This document shows, one piece after another, positions 22,395 to 32,622 of a DNA stretch of 64,000 nt. Made by a program: the position numbers and the translations under genes. How positions within the stretch are numbered: position 1 is the stretch's first letter; every line of letters starts with the position of its first letter. The notes beneath the pieces are model-generated. The model did no database searches, was not told the DNA's origin, and saw nothing but the letters and a program-made list of their open reading frames with translations. The stretch comes from Altererythrobacter sp. H2 (GTDB taxonomy: Bacteria > Pseudomonadota > Alphaproteobacteria > Sphingomonadales > Sphingomonadaceae): positions 1,364,001 through 1,428,000 of the forward strand of contig NZ_CP141285.1 of assembly GCF_035319885.1 (NCBI RefSeq), read 5' to 3'.

Positions 22395-22486
22395 GGGAGT
22401 CGGGTGGACGTTCGCGTCCGCCAACCTGGTCAGGTCCGGAAGGAAGCAGCCACAACGGATGGCAGCGGGTCGCCCGGCTCCTTTTT
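22395..22486 (+). ncRNA. ffs: Bacterial small SRP RNA (4.5S type)
   Basis: RNA of the signal recognition particle, which binds Ffh and targets nascent membrane proteins to the SecYEG pathway. The conserved apical core GGTCAGGTCCGGAAGGAAGC is at about 22429-22449. The terminal arms GGAGTCGGGTG and CGCCCGGCTCC pair with one G-U wobble, and the RNA ends in CTTTTTCTT, which also serves as terminator. The 5' end fits the upstream promoter. The ends are accurate to a few bases. Confidence 0.92.
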
Positions 22487-22514
22487 CTTGCAGCTTTCCG
22501 GGGGGAGGGCGCAC

Positions 22515-23675
22515 GTGTTTGCCAGAATGCGCCCGTTGATCGGCCAGACCGGCGTCGTGCTGGTTATCCTCACCCTGCTTGCCGCAATCGGCGCACTGGG
22601 CGCAGCGACCATTGGCGCGTCGCTGGTGATGATCCCGATCATCGGCCTGATCGGCGTGCTGCTGCCGTTCCCGACCTTGTTGTTATACCTGCTCGCGATC
22701 CTGGCGCTCTATCTCTTGCTGCTGCCGGTTCTGCGCAAACTGCTGCGGAGCCCGCGCGGCTGGCACCAGCCTGCTCTGGCCGGGTTCGCCACGATTGCCG
22801 TTTTCAGCGCGAGCTACGCGGTTGCCGCGCAATGGAACGCGGCGGCGGGGGTGGCAGACCTTGCCCCGGAACCTCCGCTCGCGCCATTGGAGATCGCTCC
22901 GGGTGGAACCCTGGCCCTGATCGGCCAGGCACCGATATTCCCGGATCGCCCCTGCAACACCGCCTGCCTGACGCTGCTGCTGGAAGGCGGAGTGGAAACG
23001 CTGCTGATTGCGGAAGCGAAGGCGCGCCCGTATCCGGAACAGCCCGTTCCCGGATATGCGCTGCGCTTCAACGAGCAGGGGCGCGAATGCCTGCGCGGCA
23101 AGTCCTACTATACGATGATGGTGGGTGCCAGCGATGCCGAGCGTCGGCGGGAATTTCGAAACGGTTTTGGCGGCAACCTTGAATACGAGCTGATCGAATG
23201 TCTGGTTATCGAGGAGGTCATGATTGACCCGCTCGCGCAGCCCACGGTCGTGAACTGGGAGCAGCCGGATTATGTCGAGCCCGCCAGTGACCGGCCCGGA
23301 ATGCTGGATTCCTCGCAGGTGCAGGCGGTGATTGCCGTGGGTGCCGACGGAAAGCCGCAGGTCACGTCGCGCCAGGGCAAGGACGGCAATCGCTATCTCG
23401 CGCCGCTGGCGATCTGGCCCTATGCCGGCAATGCCAGCGTGGGCGGGCGGTTCGAGCCGAGCCTGTGGCTGGAGCGGTTTCGCACCATCCCCTATACCGA
23501 GAGTCGGGGCGGCGGCTGGTGGCCCCTGATCGCAGGCAGCGAGGCGATGATCGACCGCACGGTGGCCTGGCTCGAGGAAGTGACCATCCGCGAAAACTAC
23601 ACCGAGTGGATGAAGCGGACGGGGCGCGACAAGGCGCAGCCCCGGCCAGGCGAAACCCCCGGTCCGGCGCAATAG
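22515..23675 (+). CDS. Hypothetical inner-membrane protein
   Basis: About 386 residues, family not recognised. The first roughly 100 residues contain three hydrophobic segments ([35 protein letters not shown] with [36 protein letters not shown]). A long soluble part follows, with [23 protein letters not shown] and [13 protein letters not shown], probably periplasmic. GTG 22515 is chosen because GGGGGAGGG lies about 7 bases upstream; ATG 22527 is the alternative. The gene starts about 30 bases after the SRP RNA. Confidence 0.72.
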   Translation: MFARMRPLIGQTGVVLVILTLLAAIGALGAATIGASLVMIPIIGLIGVLLPFPTLLLYLLAILALYLLLLPVLRKLLRSPRGWHQPALAGFATIAVFSASYAVAAQWNAAAGVADLAPEPPLAPLEIAPGGTLALIGQAPIFPDRPCNTACLTLLLEGGVETLLIAEAKARPYPEQPVPGYALRFNEQGRECLRGKSYYTMMVGASDAERRREFRNGFGGNLEYELIECLVIEEVMIDPLAQPTVVNWEQPDYVEPASDRPGMLDSSQVQAVIAVGADGKPQVTSRQGKDGNRYLAPLAIWPYAGNASVGGRFEPSLWLERFRTIPYTESRGGGWWPLIAGSEAMIDRTVAWLEEVTIRENYTEWMKRTGRDKAQPRPGETPGPAQ

Positions 23676-23734
23676 CGGCGGACAACCGGCGCAAGTGTTC
23701 GACAGCGGGGCTTCGCGCTCCTAGATTGCGCTGC

Positions 23735-25600
23735 ATGGGTGATTCACCGGACAGCGATACCCCGCCCTGGCTTGAGGGCGCAGGGGAAGAGACGCCGAAG
23801 CCGACAGCCGCAGAGCTGGAGGCGGCGGGGCAGAGCGCCCTGTTCGGCGATCCGGCTCCTGCACCGCAGCCTGCTGCTGCGGCGGTACCGGCCACTGCGC
23901 CGGCCCCCACGCCGGCCCCCGCATCGGCTCCTGCGTCGCAACCCTATCGCGTTCTCGCCCGCAAGTACCGCCCGCAGACCTTCAGCCAGCTGATCGGGCA
24001 GGATGCCATGGTCCAGACTCTGGCCAATGCCATCCGGCGGGACCGGCTGGCCCACGCTTTCCTGATGACCGGTGTGCGCGGGGTCGGCAAGACCAGCACC
24101 GCGCGCCTGATAGCCAAGGCCCTGAACTGCATCGGTCCGGACGGGCAGGGCGGGCCGACAATCGATCCCTGCGGCCAGTGCGAGCCGTGCGTGGCGATTG
24201 CCGAAGGGCGCCATATCGATGTGATCGAGATGGATGCCGCCAGCCACACGGGTGTGGATGATGTGCGCGAAATCATCGAGGCCGTGCGCTATGCAGCGGT
24301 GAGCGCGCGCTACAAGATCTACATCATCGACGAAGTTCACATGCTCAGCCGCAATGCGTTCAATGCCTTGCTCAAGACACTTGAGGAACCGCCGCCGCAC
24401 GTGAAGTTCCTGTTTGCGACCACCGAGGTCGACAAGCTGCCGGTCACCGTGCTCAGCCGGACCCAGCGCTTCGACCTGCGCCGCATTCCTGCCGCACTGC
24501 TCCAGAGCCACTTTGCCTGGGTCTGCTCCGAGGAAGGCGTTGCGGCCGAAGACGAGGCGCTGGCGATGATCGCCGCCGCAGCCGAGGGTTCTGTGCGCGA
24601 CGGGCTCTCGATCCTCGACCAGGCCATTGCCCATGCCGACCTGGATGGCGGGAGCAACGATGGCGATGGCCCGGAAGGCACCGGAAAGGTAAGCGCGGCC
24701 AAAGTGCGCGACATGCTCGGGCTGGCTGACAAGGGCGCACAGCGCCGCCTGCTGGCACATGTGCTTGATGGCGAGGCACCTGCGCTGATCGCCGCACTGG
24801 ACGAACAGTATGCGCTCGGGGTCGAGCCGCTGGCGCTGATGCGCGGGCTGATGGACCTGATCCACCGCATCACCCTGGCCCGGGTCTCCGGGGCCGAGGG
24901 GCAAGGCGCGACTTCCGAGGAACGCGCTGAACTGACCGCCTGGGCGGAGCGATTGTCAGCCGGGCAGCTCCACCGGCTCTGGCAGCTGATGCTCAAGGGC
25001 TATGACGAGGTCCGCTCTGCCCCCGATCCGCTGGTTTCGGCCCGGATGGCATTGTTGCGGATCCTCCACGCAGCCGACCTGCCGGACCCGGGCACACTGG
25101 CGCGGCGGCTGGAAGAAATCGCTGCGAGCGGCGTGGCAAGCCAGTCGGCTGCACCGGTGGGCGACAGTGGGGGCGCGTCTGCCCGGTCGGAAGCCGGCCA
25201 GCGGGCCAACGGCGGTTCGATCGAATGGACCCAGCTGGTCGACCTGGTCGAGCAGGGCGGCAACCATCTCGCCGCCAGCCTGATGCGGATGCAGGTCCGC
25301 GTGGTCCAGCTGGGGCAGGGTCTGCTGCGTTTTTCCCGCGCGCCCCACTTCCGCGAGGATATTGCGCCGCAGCTGCGCGATGCGCTCTATTCGGCCACGG
25401 GGATGCGCTGGCAGGTGGAGGAATGCCAGACTGATGGTGTCCCTTCGTTGCTGGAGGCGGAACAGATGGCCCGCGAAGCCGCTGATGCGACAATGCGCCA
25501 GCATCCGCTGGTGCAGGCGGCGCTTGAGGCTTTCCCCGACGCCGAGTTCGTCACTGACCCTGTTTCCCCCGCTTCGGGCCGCACGGCCTGGGGCCGCTAA
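23735..25600 (+). CDS. dnaX: DNA polymerase III subunits gamma/tau
   Basis: A 621-residue clamp-loader ATPase. An Ala/Pro-rich N-terminal extension (residues about 40-70) is common in alphaproteobacteria. The motifs are YRVLARKYRPQTFSQLIGQ, Walker A GVRGVGKTSTARLIAKALNC, zinc-finger cysteines (ALNC, CGQCEPC), Walker B IIDEVHMLS, sensor 1 LFATTEVDKLPVTVLSR and SRC-like RFDLRRI. ATG 23735 is chosen because the longer frame lies inside the preceding gene. It is followed by ybaB 20 bases on, the usual dnaX-ybaB pairing. No slippery frameshift site was recognised. Confidence 0.96.
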   Translation: MGDSPDSDTPPWLEGAGEETPKPTAAELEAAGQSALFGDPAPAPQPAAAAVPATAPAPTPAPASAPASQPYRVLARKYRPQTFSQLIGQDAMVQTLANAIRRDRLAHAFLMTGVRGVGKTSTARLIAKALNCIGPDGQGGPTIDPCGQCEPCVAIAEGRHIDVIEMDAASHTGVDDVREIIEAVRYAAVSARYKIYIIDEVHMLSRNAFNALLKTLEEPPPHVKFLFATTEVDKLPVTVLSRTQRFDLRRIPAALLQSHFAWVCSEEGVAAEDEALAMIAAAAEGSVRDGLSILDQAIAHADLDGGSNDGDGPEGTGKVSAAKVRDMLGLADKGAQRRLLAHVLDGEAPALIAALDEQYALGVEPLALMRGLMDLIHRITLARVSGAEGQGATSEERAELTAWAERLSAGQLHRLWQLMLKGYDEVRSAPDPLVSARMALLRILHAADLPDPGTLARRLEEIAASGVASQSAAPVGDSGGASARSEAGQRANGGSIEWTQLVDLVEQGGNHLAASLMRMQVRVVQLGQGLLRFSRAPHFREDIAPQLRDALYSATGMRWQVEECQTDGVPSLLEAEQMAREAADATMRQHPLVQAALEAFPDAEFVTDPVSPASGRTAWGR

Positions 25601-25620
25601 ACCGCTGAGGATACCCCGCG

Positions 25621-25959
25621 ATGCAATCGATGGAAGAGATGATCAAGGCCGCGCAGAAGGCCGCCGAGACGATCCAGAGCCAGATGAACGAAATGCAGGC
25701 CAAGCTCGACGCGCTCGAGGTCGAAGGGCAGTCGGGCGGCGGACTGGTCAAGGTCCGCGCCACGGCCAAGGGCCGCATCCTGGGCGTGACGATCGACGAC
25801 AGCCTGATGAAGCCGGAAGAAAAGCAGATGGTCGAAGACCTCGTCACTGCTGCGTTCAACGATGCGCGCGACAAGGCAGACCGGGTTTCCGAACAGGAAA
25901 TGAAGGCGATGCAGGGCGGCCTGGCGCTGCCGCCGGGGTTCAACCTGCCGGGTATGTAA
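25621..25959 (+). CDS. ybaB: YbaB/EbfC nucleoid-associated protein
   Basis: A 112-residue DNA-binding dimer. It has the family pattern of an N-terminal helix rich in Met/Gln (MEEMIKAAQKAAETIQSQMNEMQAKLDALEVEGQSGGGLVKV), then ATAKGRILGVTIDDSL, and a C-terminal helix ending GGLALPPGFNLPGM. Located directly after dnaX, probably in the same operon. Confidence 0.94.
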   Translation: MQSMEEMIKAAQKAAETIQSQMNEMQAKLDALEVEGQSGGGLVKVRATAKGRILGVTIDDSLMKPEEKQMVEDLVTAAFNDARDKADRVSEQEMKAMQGGLALPPGFNLPGM

Positions 25960-26011
25960 AGCCCGGCAAACCGTGCTATCGGTGGCGCAAAGAAACTGAA
26001 GGAGAGGCGCA

Positions 26012-26806
26012 ATGGCCACGGTGATGAACGACAACGGGATCGGCAGCGACGATCATGTCCGCGCAAGTGTGAGCGAGGAAGAGTGGCAGGTCCGTGTCGA
26101 CCTGGCCGCTGCCTATCGCCTGGTGGCGCATTATGGCTGGGACGACCTGATCTTCACCCACCTGTCCGCGCGTGTGCCAGGGCCGGAACATCACTTCCTG
26201 ATCAATCCCTACGACATGATGTTCGAGGAAATCACCGCCTCCTCGCTGGTCAAGATCGATGTCGAGGGGATGCCGGTGATCCCCACCAGCCACCCGGTCA
26301 ACCCGGCCGGCTTCACCATCCATTCTGCGCTGCACATGAATTGCGAGGATGCTCACGCGGTGATGCACCTGCATACACCCGCCGGGCAGGCGGTCAGCGC
26401 GATGGAATTCGGCCTGCTGCCGCACACCCAGACTGCGATGATCGCGGGGTCAGACATTGCCTATCACGATTATGAAGGCATCGCGACCGACCTTGAGGAG
26501 CGGGACCGGCTGGTCGAGGACATGGGCGAGCGGCACGTGATGATCCTGCGCAACCACGGCACGCTGGCGATCGGCAAGACCGTGGGCGAATGCTTCCTGC
26601 GGCTCTATTTCCTGGAGCGCGCCTGCGATGCGCAGGTCAAGATGCTCTCGGCCGGGCTGGAGAGCCTCAACAATCCGCCCCAGGGCACCCCGGAAAAGGT
26701 CAAGGCGCAGACGCCCGCTGCAGGCATCGGTATGCTGGCCAACGGTCTCGCCTGGCCGGCGCTCCTGCGCAAGCTTGACCGGATGGATCCCAGCTTCCGC
26801 ACCTGA
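26012..26806 (+). CDS. Class II aldolase/adducin-family protein
   Basis: A 264-residue zinc-dependent aldolase-fold protein. The zinc ligands are in MHLHTPAGQAVSAM (HxH) and in RNHGTLAIGKTVGECF (NHG). DDLIFTHLSARVPG near residue 50 is the phosphate-binding region of the class. Substrate unknown; many members act on sugar phosphates and others are structural homologues. GAAGGAGAGGC precedes the ATG. Confidence 0.9.
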   Translation: MATVMNDNGIGSDDHVRASVSEEEWQVRVDLAAAYRLVAHYGWDDLIFTHLSARVPGPEHHFLINPYDMMFEEITASSLVKIDVEGMPVIPTSHPVNPAGFTIHSALHMNCEDAHAVMHLHTPAGQAVSAMEFGLLPHTQTAMIAGSDIAYHDYEGIATDLEERDRLVEDMGERHVMILRNHGTLAIGKTVGECFLRLYFLERACDAQVKMLSAGLESLNNPPQGTPEKVKAQTPAAGIGMLANGLAWPALLRKLDRMDPSFRT

Positions 26807-26853
26807 GCGGGGAGGCGCGCTGTGTTCTGTGCACAGCTTAGCGGGCGCAGGAC

Positions 26854-26882
26854 GTTGCAGGGGCGGGCGGGGGTTCCCATAT
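26854..26882 (+). promoter_or_regulatory. Putative heat-shock (RpoH) promoter of lon
   Basis: GTTGCAG (26854-26860), a 15-base spacer and CCCATAT (26876-26882). The -10 matches the alphaproteobacterial sigma-32 consensus CCCATNT well; the -35 matches TTG only. The predicted start site lies within about 2 bases of the lon ATG at 26890. Confidence 0.45.
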
Positions 26883-26889
26883 CCCCGCC

Positions 26890-29283
<2,394 letters not shown>

Positions 29284-29378
29284 CCGCCCGGCATCAGGGC
29301 AGGTCCGGAAGAGCACTAATCACGGCGGCAGCGCACTTGGTCGCTTGACATGCTGTCGGCGGATTTGCGCCGGAGCCT

Positions 29379-29450
29379 GGTGTCAAATCGCCCTTTGCCG
29401 TGAAAATGCGACCGATTGAACGTGATTGGTCCCATTTCGCTTTGACACCA
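29379..29450. repeat. 10-bp perfect inverted repeat in the HU promoter region
   Basis: TGGTGTCAAA (29379-29388) and TTTGACACCA (29441-29450) are exact inverted copies 52 bases apart. The right arm contains the likely -35 box (TTGACA) of the HU gene, so the repeat may be a regulator site or mark two divergent -35 elements. Confidence 0.7.
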
Positions 29451-29470
29451 GGGGCCCAAATGCGTTCTAG
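29442..29470 (+). promoter_or_regulatory. Putative promoter of the HU gene
   Basis: TTGACA (29442-29447), a 17-base spacer and TTCTAG (29465-29470). It is located 64 bases before the ATG at 29534. Confidence 0.5.
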
Positions 29471-29533
29471 TCTGCCCCCTTCGCGGTGACGATTCATCGT
29501 CGACCGGTCATCGTTGCACGAGGGGGTTCCATA

Positions 29534-29806
29534 ATGAACAAGAACGAGCTGATCAGCGCAGTCGCCGAGTCCAGCGGGCTGTCCAAGAGCGACGCGTCAA
29601 GCGCCGTCGAGGCGGTTTTCGATACCATTACCCGTGTGCTGGCCAAGGGTGACGAAGTGCGTCTGGTCGGCTTCGGCACCTTTGCTGTTGCCAAGCGCAG
29701 GGCGTCGATGGGCCGTAATCCGCGCACCGGTGAACCGATGCCGATCAAGGCCAGCAGCCAGCCCAAGTTCAAGTCCGGCAAGGGCCTGAAGGACGCGGTC
29801 AACTGA
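29534..29806 (+). CDS. hupB: HU-family DNA-binding protein
   Basis: A 90-residue nucleoid protein. It has MNKNELISAVAESSGLSKSDASSAVEAVFDTITRVLAKGDEV, then the invariant LVGFGTFAVAKRRASMGRNPRTGEPMPIKASSQPKFKSGKGLKDAVN with the DNA-binding arm around RNPRTGE. ATG 29534 gives the exact family start, and GGGGGTT precedes it. Followed by a strong terminator. Named hupB here for HU-beta; unrelated to the hydrogenase hup genes. Confidence 0.97.
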   Translation: MNKNELISAVAESSGLSKSDASSAVEAVFDTITRVLAKGDEVRLVGFGTFAVAKRRASMGRNPRTGEPMPIKASSQPKFKSGKGLKDAVN

Positions 29807-29837
29807 TCGCTCCGGCCGTCGGCCATCACAGAGCCTG

Positions 29838-29877
29838 AAAAAGCGCCGTCCCGGATAAAACCGGAACGGCGCTTTTT
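29838..29877 (+). terminator. Rho-independent terminator of the HU gene
   Basis: AAAAAGCGCCGT and ACGGCGCTTTTT form the stem, with an inner CCGG/CCGG pair and an ATAAAA loop. It ends in TTTTT. Confidence 0.88.
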
Positions 29878-29904
29878 CATTGTCGCGTCCTCAATTCAGG
29901 CAGT

Positions 29905-30762
29905 TCAGTTCAGGCGGATCAGCGCAGTCGGGGCCGATGGGGTCATGCGGTTGATGGCCCAGGTGAGCCGCTTGCCGCGCGGATCGGCCGAAGGTCCTTC
30001 GTCGGTGTTGTTGGCCAGGATCTCGCCATCGGTGACGATGGTGAAGGTGCCGTCCGGCGCGGGCATGCCGGGCGGCAGCTCGTTCCGTCCGCCGCCTTCG
30101 TTGACGCCGGTCATCATCGCCTGCATCGGATTGGCCGCGCCTTGCGCAGCAAACCCGGGCGCATCGATCCGCACGCTGCCGTCATCGCGGCGGGCGGTGT
30201 AGAGAAAGAAATTTCCGATCGGCAGCCGTTCGAAGGTCGGGAACACGAAATCATAGTCCATCGTTCCCGCAACGCGGAAGCTGACCTCGAACAGCCCGTC
30301 GCCCTTGTGCACGACGCGGTCGAATCCTGCCTGCCGCTCGATCCGGCGGGCCAGCTCTTCGCCGAAAGCCGGATCGCTCGGGTCGATTCCGCCGAACATC
30401 TGCTTCATCTGCTCCGCTTCCCGCGCTTCGTTCTGCGCCCGCCCTGCTCGGGACTGCTCGAAGTCGGCGCGTTGCTGCGCCAGTTCCTCGGCGGAGCATT
30501 CCTTTTCCTCAAAGGTCTCGTCGTCATAGCAAGTGCTGGCGGTGAACTCGCCCTGCTCCGCGGAAGAGCCCATCTTCATCAGCTTGCTCATCGACATCAG
30601 ATGGATTTCACCTTCGTAGGTATAGGCGAATGTCCCTTCGCGCAGCAGCGTGAGCTCGGACACGAACTTGCCGGGCACCAGCATGCAGCCCGTCAGCAGC
30701 ATCGCCATGCCGCCGGCAAGGACGCCGCGCAGCAGGGATTTCAGGTTCCGCTCTCTGATCAT
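29905..30762 (-). CDS. Putative lipoprotein, family unknown
   Basis: About 285 residues. Signal sequence MIRERNLKSLLRGVLAGGMAMLLTGCMLVPG with a lipobox LTGC (Cys about residue 26), so lipidated at the outer face of the inner membrane or in the outer membrane. The rest is soluble with FVSELTLLREGTFAYTYEGEIHLMS, a Glu/Gln-rich central helix (about residues 75-130) and a C-terminal domain with LPPGMPAPDGTFTIVTDGEILANNTDEGP. Start 30762 follows GGGGGGAATACG; the longer frame lacks a signal peptide. No family recognised. Confidence 0.8.
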   Translation of the reverse strand: MIRERNLKSLLRGVLAGGMAMLLTGCMLVPGKFVSELTLLREGTFAYTYEGEIHLMSMSKLMKMGSSAEQGEFTASTCYDDETFEEKECSAEELAQQRADFEQSRAGRAQNEAREAEQMKQMFGGIDPSDPAFGEELARRIERQAGFDRVVHKGDGLFEVSFRVAGTMDYDFVFPTFERLPIGNFFLYTARRDDGSVRIDAPGFAAQGAANPMQAMMTGVNEGGGRNELPPGMPAPDGTFTIVTDGEILANNTDEGPSADPRGKRLTWAINRMTPSAPTALIRLN

Positions 30763-30785
30763 CGTATTCCCCCCTCTGGCTTCGT

Positions 30786-31577
30786 TCAGGTCCGTGTGGC
30801 GACGGCGTAGAGCGCGACGGCAGCAGCATTGGAAACGTTGAGGCTCTCCATCGCTGCGCTGATCGGCAGCCGGGCGAGGGCATCGCAATGACCGGCAATA
30901 TTGTGCCGCATCCCGTCGCCTTCCGCGCCAAGCACGAGCGCCACGGGGCCTGTCGGGAGCGCCTCTGCCAGGGTCGCCTCGGCCTCGCCGGCCAAGCCGA
31001 TCCGCCAGTATCCGGCCTCGGCGATTTCTTCGAGCGCGCGGGCCAGATTTACCACCCGCACCCACGGCACGATTTCCAGCGCGCCGGATGCAGACTTGGC
31101 GATCACGCCGGATTCGGGCGGGGCATGACGGTCCTGCGTGATGATGGCAGCGGCATTGAAGGCAGCGGCCGAGCGCAGGATCGCACCGACATTGTGCGGG
31201 TCGGTGACCTGATCCAGCACCACCAGCGGGCGCGCCGGGTCATCTCCCATCACCTCGTCAAGAAACACGTCCTCCAGCGCCGCGCATTCCAGCACCAGCC
31301 CCTGGTGCGGCGCATCGCGGGCGACCAGCCGGGCCAGGTCAGCCACGTCGGCATATTCGACGGGGAAGCCCTCCGGCAGCTCGCCATCGAGCGAGTCTAT
31401 GCCTTCGCGGGTGGCCCACAGCTTGCGATGGCTCCGCGCAGGGTTCTTGAGCGCCGCCTCGACTGCGTGGCGGCCCCACAGGCGCACCTGGCCGGTGCTG
31501 GCCCGCCCGCTGCCGCGGCCGCCCTGCATCCGTCCCGCGCGGCCGCGCATGGCCCGTTTGCGCTCACCCTTGCTCAT
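30786..31577 (-). CDS. rlmB: 23S rRNA 2'-O-ribose methyltransferase (RlmB/TrmH family)
   Basis: A 263-residue SpoU-fold enzyme predicted to methylate G2251 of 23S rRNA. A basic Gly/Arg-rich N-terminal tail precedes the substrate-binding domain (LWGRHAVEAALKNPARSHRKLWATREG). The catalytic knot domain has LDQVTDPHNVGAILRSAAAFNAAAII (motif 1), LVLGAEGDGMRHNIAGHCD (motif 2) and ISAAMESLNVSNAAAVALY (motif 3). It lies head to head with the tRNA-Tyr gene. Confidence 0.9.
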   Translation of the reverse strand: MSKGERKRAMRGRAGRMQGGRGSGRASTGQVRLWGRHAVEAALKNPARSHRKLWATREGIDSLDGELPEGFPVEYADVADLARLVARDAPHQGLVLECAALEDVFLDEVMGDDPARPLVVLDQVTDPHNVGAILRSAAAFNAAAIITQDRHAPPESGVIAKSASGALEIVPWVRVVNLARALEEIAEAGYWRIGLAGEAEATLAEALPTGPVALVLGAEGDGMRHNIAGHCDALARLPISAAMESLNVSNAAAVALYAVATRT

Positions 31578-31715
31578 TCATGCTCCTGCCGGTTGCCTTG
31601 CTGCGGGCCATGCCAGTGGCCCCATTGACACGCAAGCGCCGCTTCGCCAAAGGGGCGCCTCTCGGCATAGGGGCCGCTTCCGGCGGCCTCGAATTACCCA
31701 GCTGACGTGGCGTGT

Positions 31716-31801
31716 GGACAGGTGGCCGAGTGGTTAAAGGCAGCAGACTGTAAATCTGCCCGCGCAAGCGTACGCTGGTTCGAATCCAGCCCTGTCCACC
31801 A
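31716..31801 (+). tRNA. tRNA-Tyr (GTA anticodon)
   Basis: The acceptor arms GGACAGG and CCTGTCC pair perfectly, followed by A and an encoded CCA. The D-arm contains GTGGCCGAGTGGTTAAAGGC, the anticodon loop is CTGTAAA (anticodon GTA), a long variable arm follows (CCCGCGCAAGCGTACG, class II) and the T-arm is CTGGTTCGAATCCAG. Length 86 with CCA. Its 3' half is the attachment site of the genomic island. Confidence 0.96.
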
Positions 31802-31806
31802 CCGCC
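31777..31806 (+). other. attL: tRNA-Tyr 3' end, island junction
   Basis: These 30 bases recur at 55303-55332 with two mismatches. The last 19 (AGCCCTGTCCACCACCGCC) are identical. Integration into a tRNA 3' end that leaves the gene whole is typical of P4-type integrases, whose remnant starts 190 bases on. Confidence 0.87.
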
Positions 31807-31914
31807 CGTTCTCGGAACATCCCCGAAAAGCCCTAGAAATCTCAGAAAACCAAGGGTATTCTGCCTTTCGATGGCCGCCCCTGTTCGCTGCTATTTGTCT
31901 ACAACCGACAGTGA

Positions 31915-31937
31915 GTGTGGGGAAGGTGTGGGGAAGG
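31915..31937 (+). repeat. Integrase arm-type repeats at left island end
   Basis: GTGTGGGGAAGG occurs twice, overlapping by one base (31915-31926, 31926-31937). An inverted CTTCCCCACA follows near 31945 and a further TGTGGGGAA near 31984. Matching repeats lie inside attR at 55231-55254. Confidence 0.55.
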
Positions 31938-31997
31938 AGGTGGGCTTCCCCACACTGCGGCTCTCTTAATTGACCTCCAGAAATGTGGGGAACGAGA

Positions 31998-32622
31998 ATG
32001 GGCAAACTTACGGCGGTGGCGGTCAAGGCCGCTTTGGCGAATCCGGGCACCTATCAGGACGGTGACGGACTTTTCCTGAAAGTTGGAAAAACTGGTGCGG
32101 CTTCCTGGCTTTTGCGACTCCAGCGCGATGGCAAACGACAGGATATTGGTCTGGGTAGTGCGAAGCTGGTGACGCTGGCGGAAGCGCGTGCGAAGGCTGC
32201 TGAACTCCGCAAGGCTGTAAAGGTCGAGAAACGCGACGTACTGACGGAGCGGAAGGACGAGGAAGCCGCCAAGGTCACTTTCCGCGAAGCCGCTACCCAA
32301 TATCATTCCGAGAACGAAGCTGGCTGGAAAAGCGATGTCTATGGTCGGCAATGGCTGGCCAGTCTGGAAAACTACGCCTTCCCGAAGCTTGGCGACATGA
32401 CGACTGGTGGAATCACTGCCGCCGATATCATCTCGGTCCTCACGCCGATCTGGCAGGAAATCCCCGAAACAGCCCGCCAGGTTCGGAATCGGATTTGCGC
32501 GGTGCTAGATTACTCCCATGCAAAGGGTTGGCGCTCTTCCGAAGCTCCATCAGGCAATAGCAGCCTCAAGGCAGGGCGAGGGCTGCCGCGACAGATCAAG
32601 AAACCGGCAAACCGCAAGGCGA
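31998..32622 (+). pseudogene. P4-type tyrosine integrase, 3' half deleted
   Basis: The first roughly 208 residues of a phage-P4-like integrase (usual length about 400). The DUF4102 arm-binding domain shows KLTAVAVKAALANPGTYQDGDGLFLKVGKTGAASWLLRLQRDGKRQDIGLG, and the core-binding domain runs to RQVRNRICAVLDYSHAKGWR. After KPANRKAMP (about 32622) the frame enters antisense relaxase sequence, and the catalytic R...H-R-Y half is absent. Start 31998 gives the family N-terminus (31983 is a possible alternative). Without the catalytic domain it cannot excise the island. Confidence 0.87.

Noticed and set aside
31694-32050. Minus-strand frame reading GLDSNQRTLARADLQSAAF over the tRNA
   Set aside because: A known artefact: the antisense translation of a class II tRNA gene gives this peptide. 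No gene is called.
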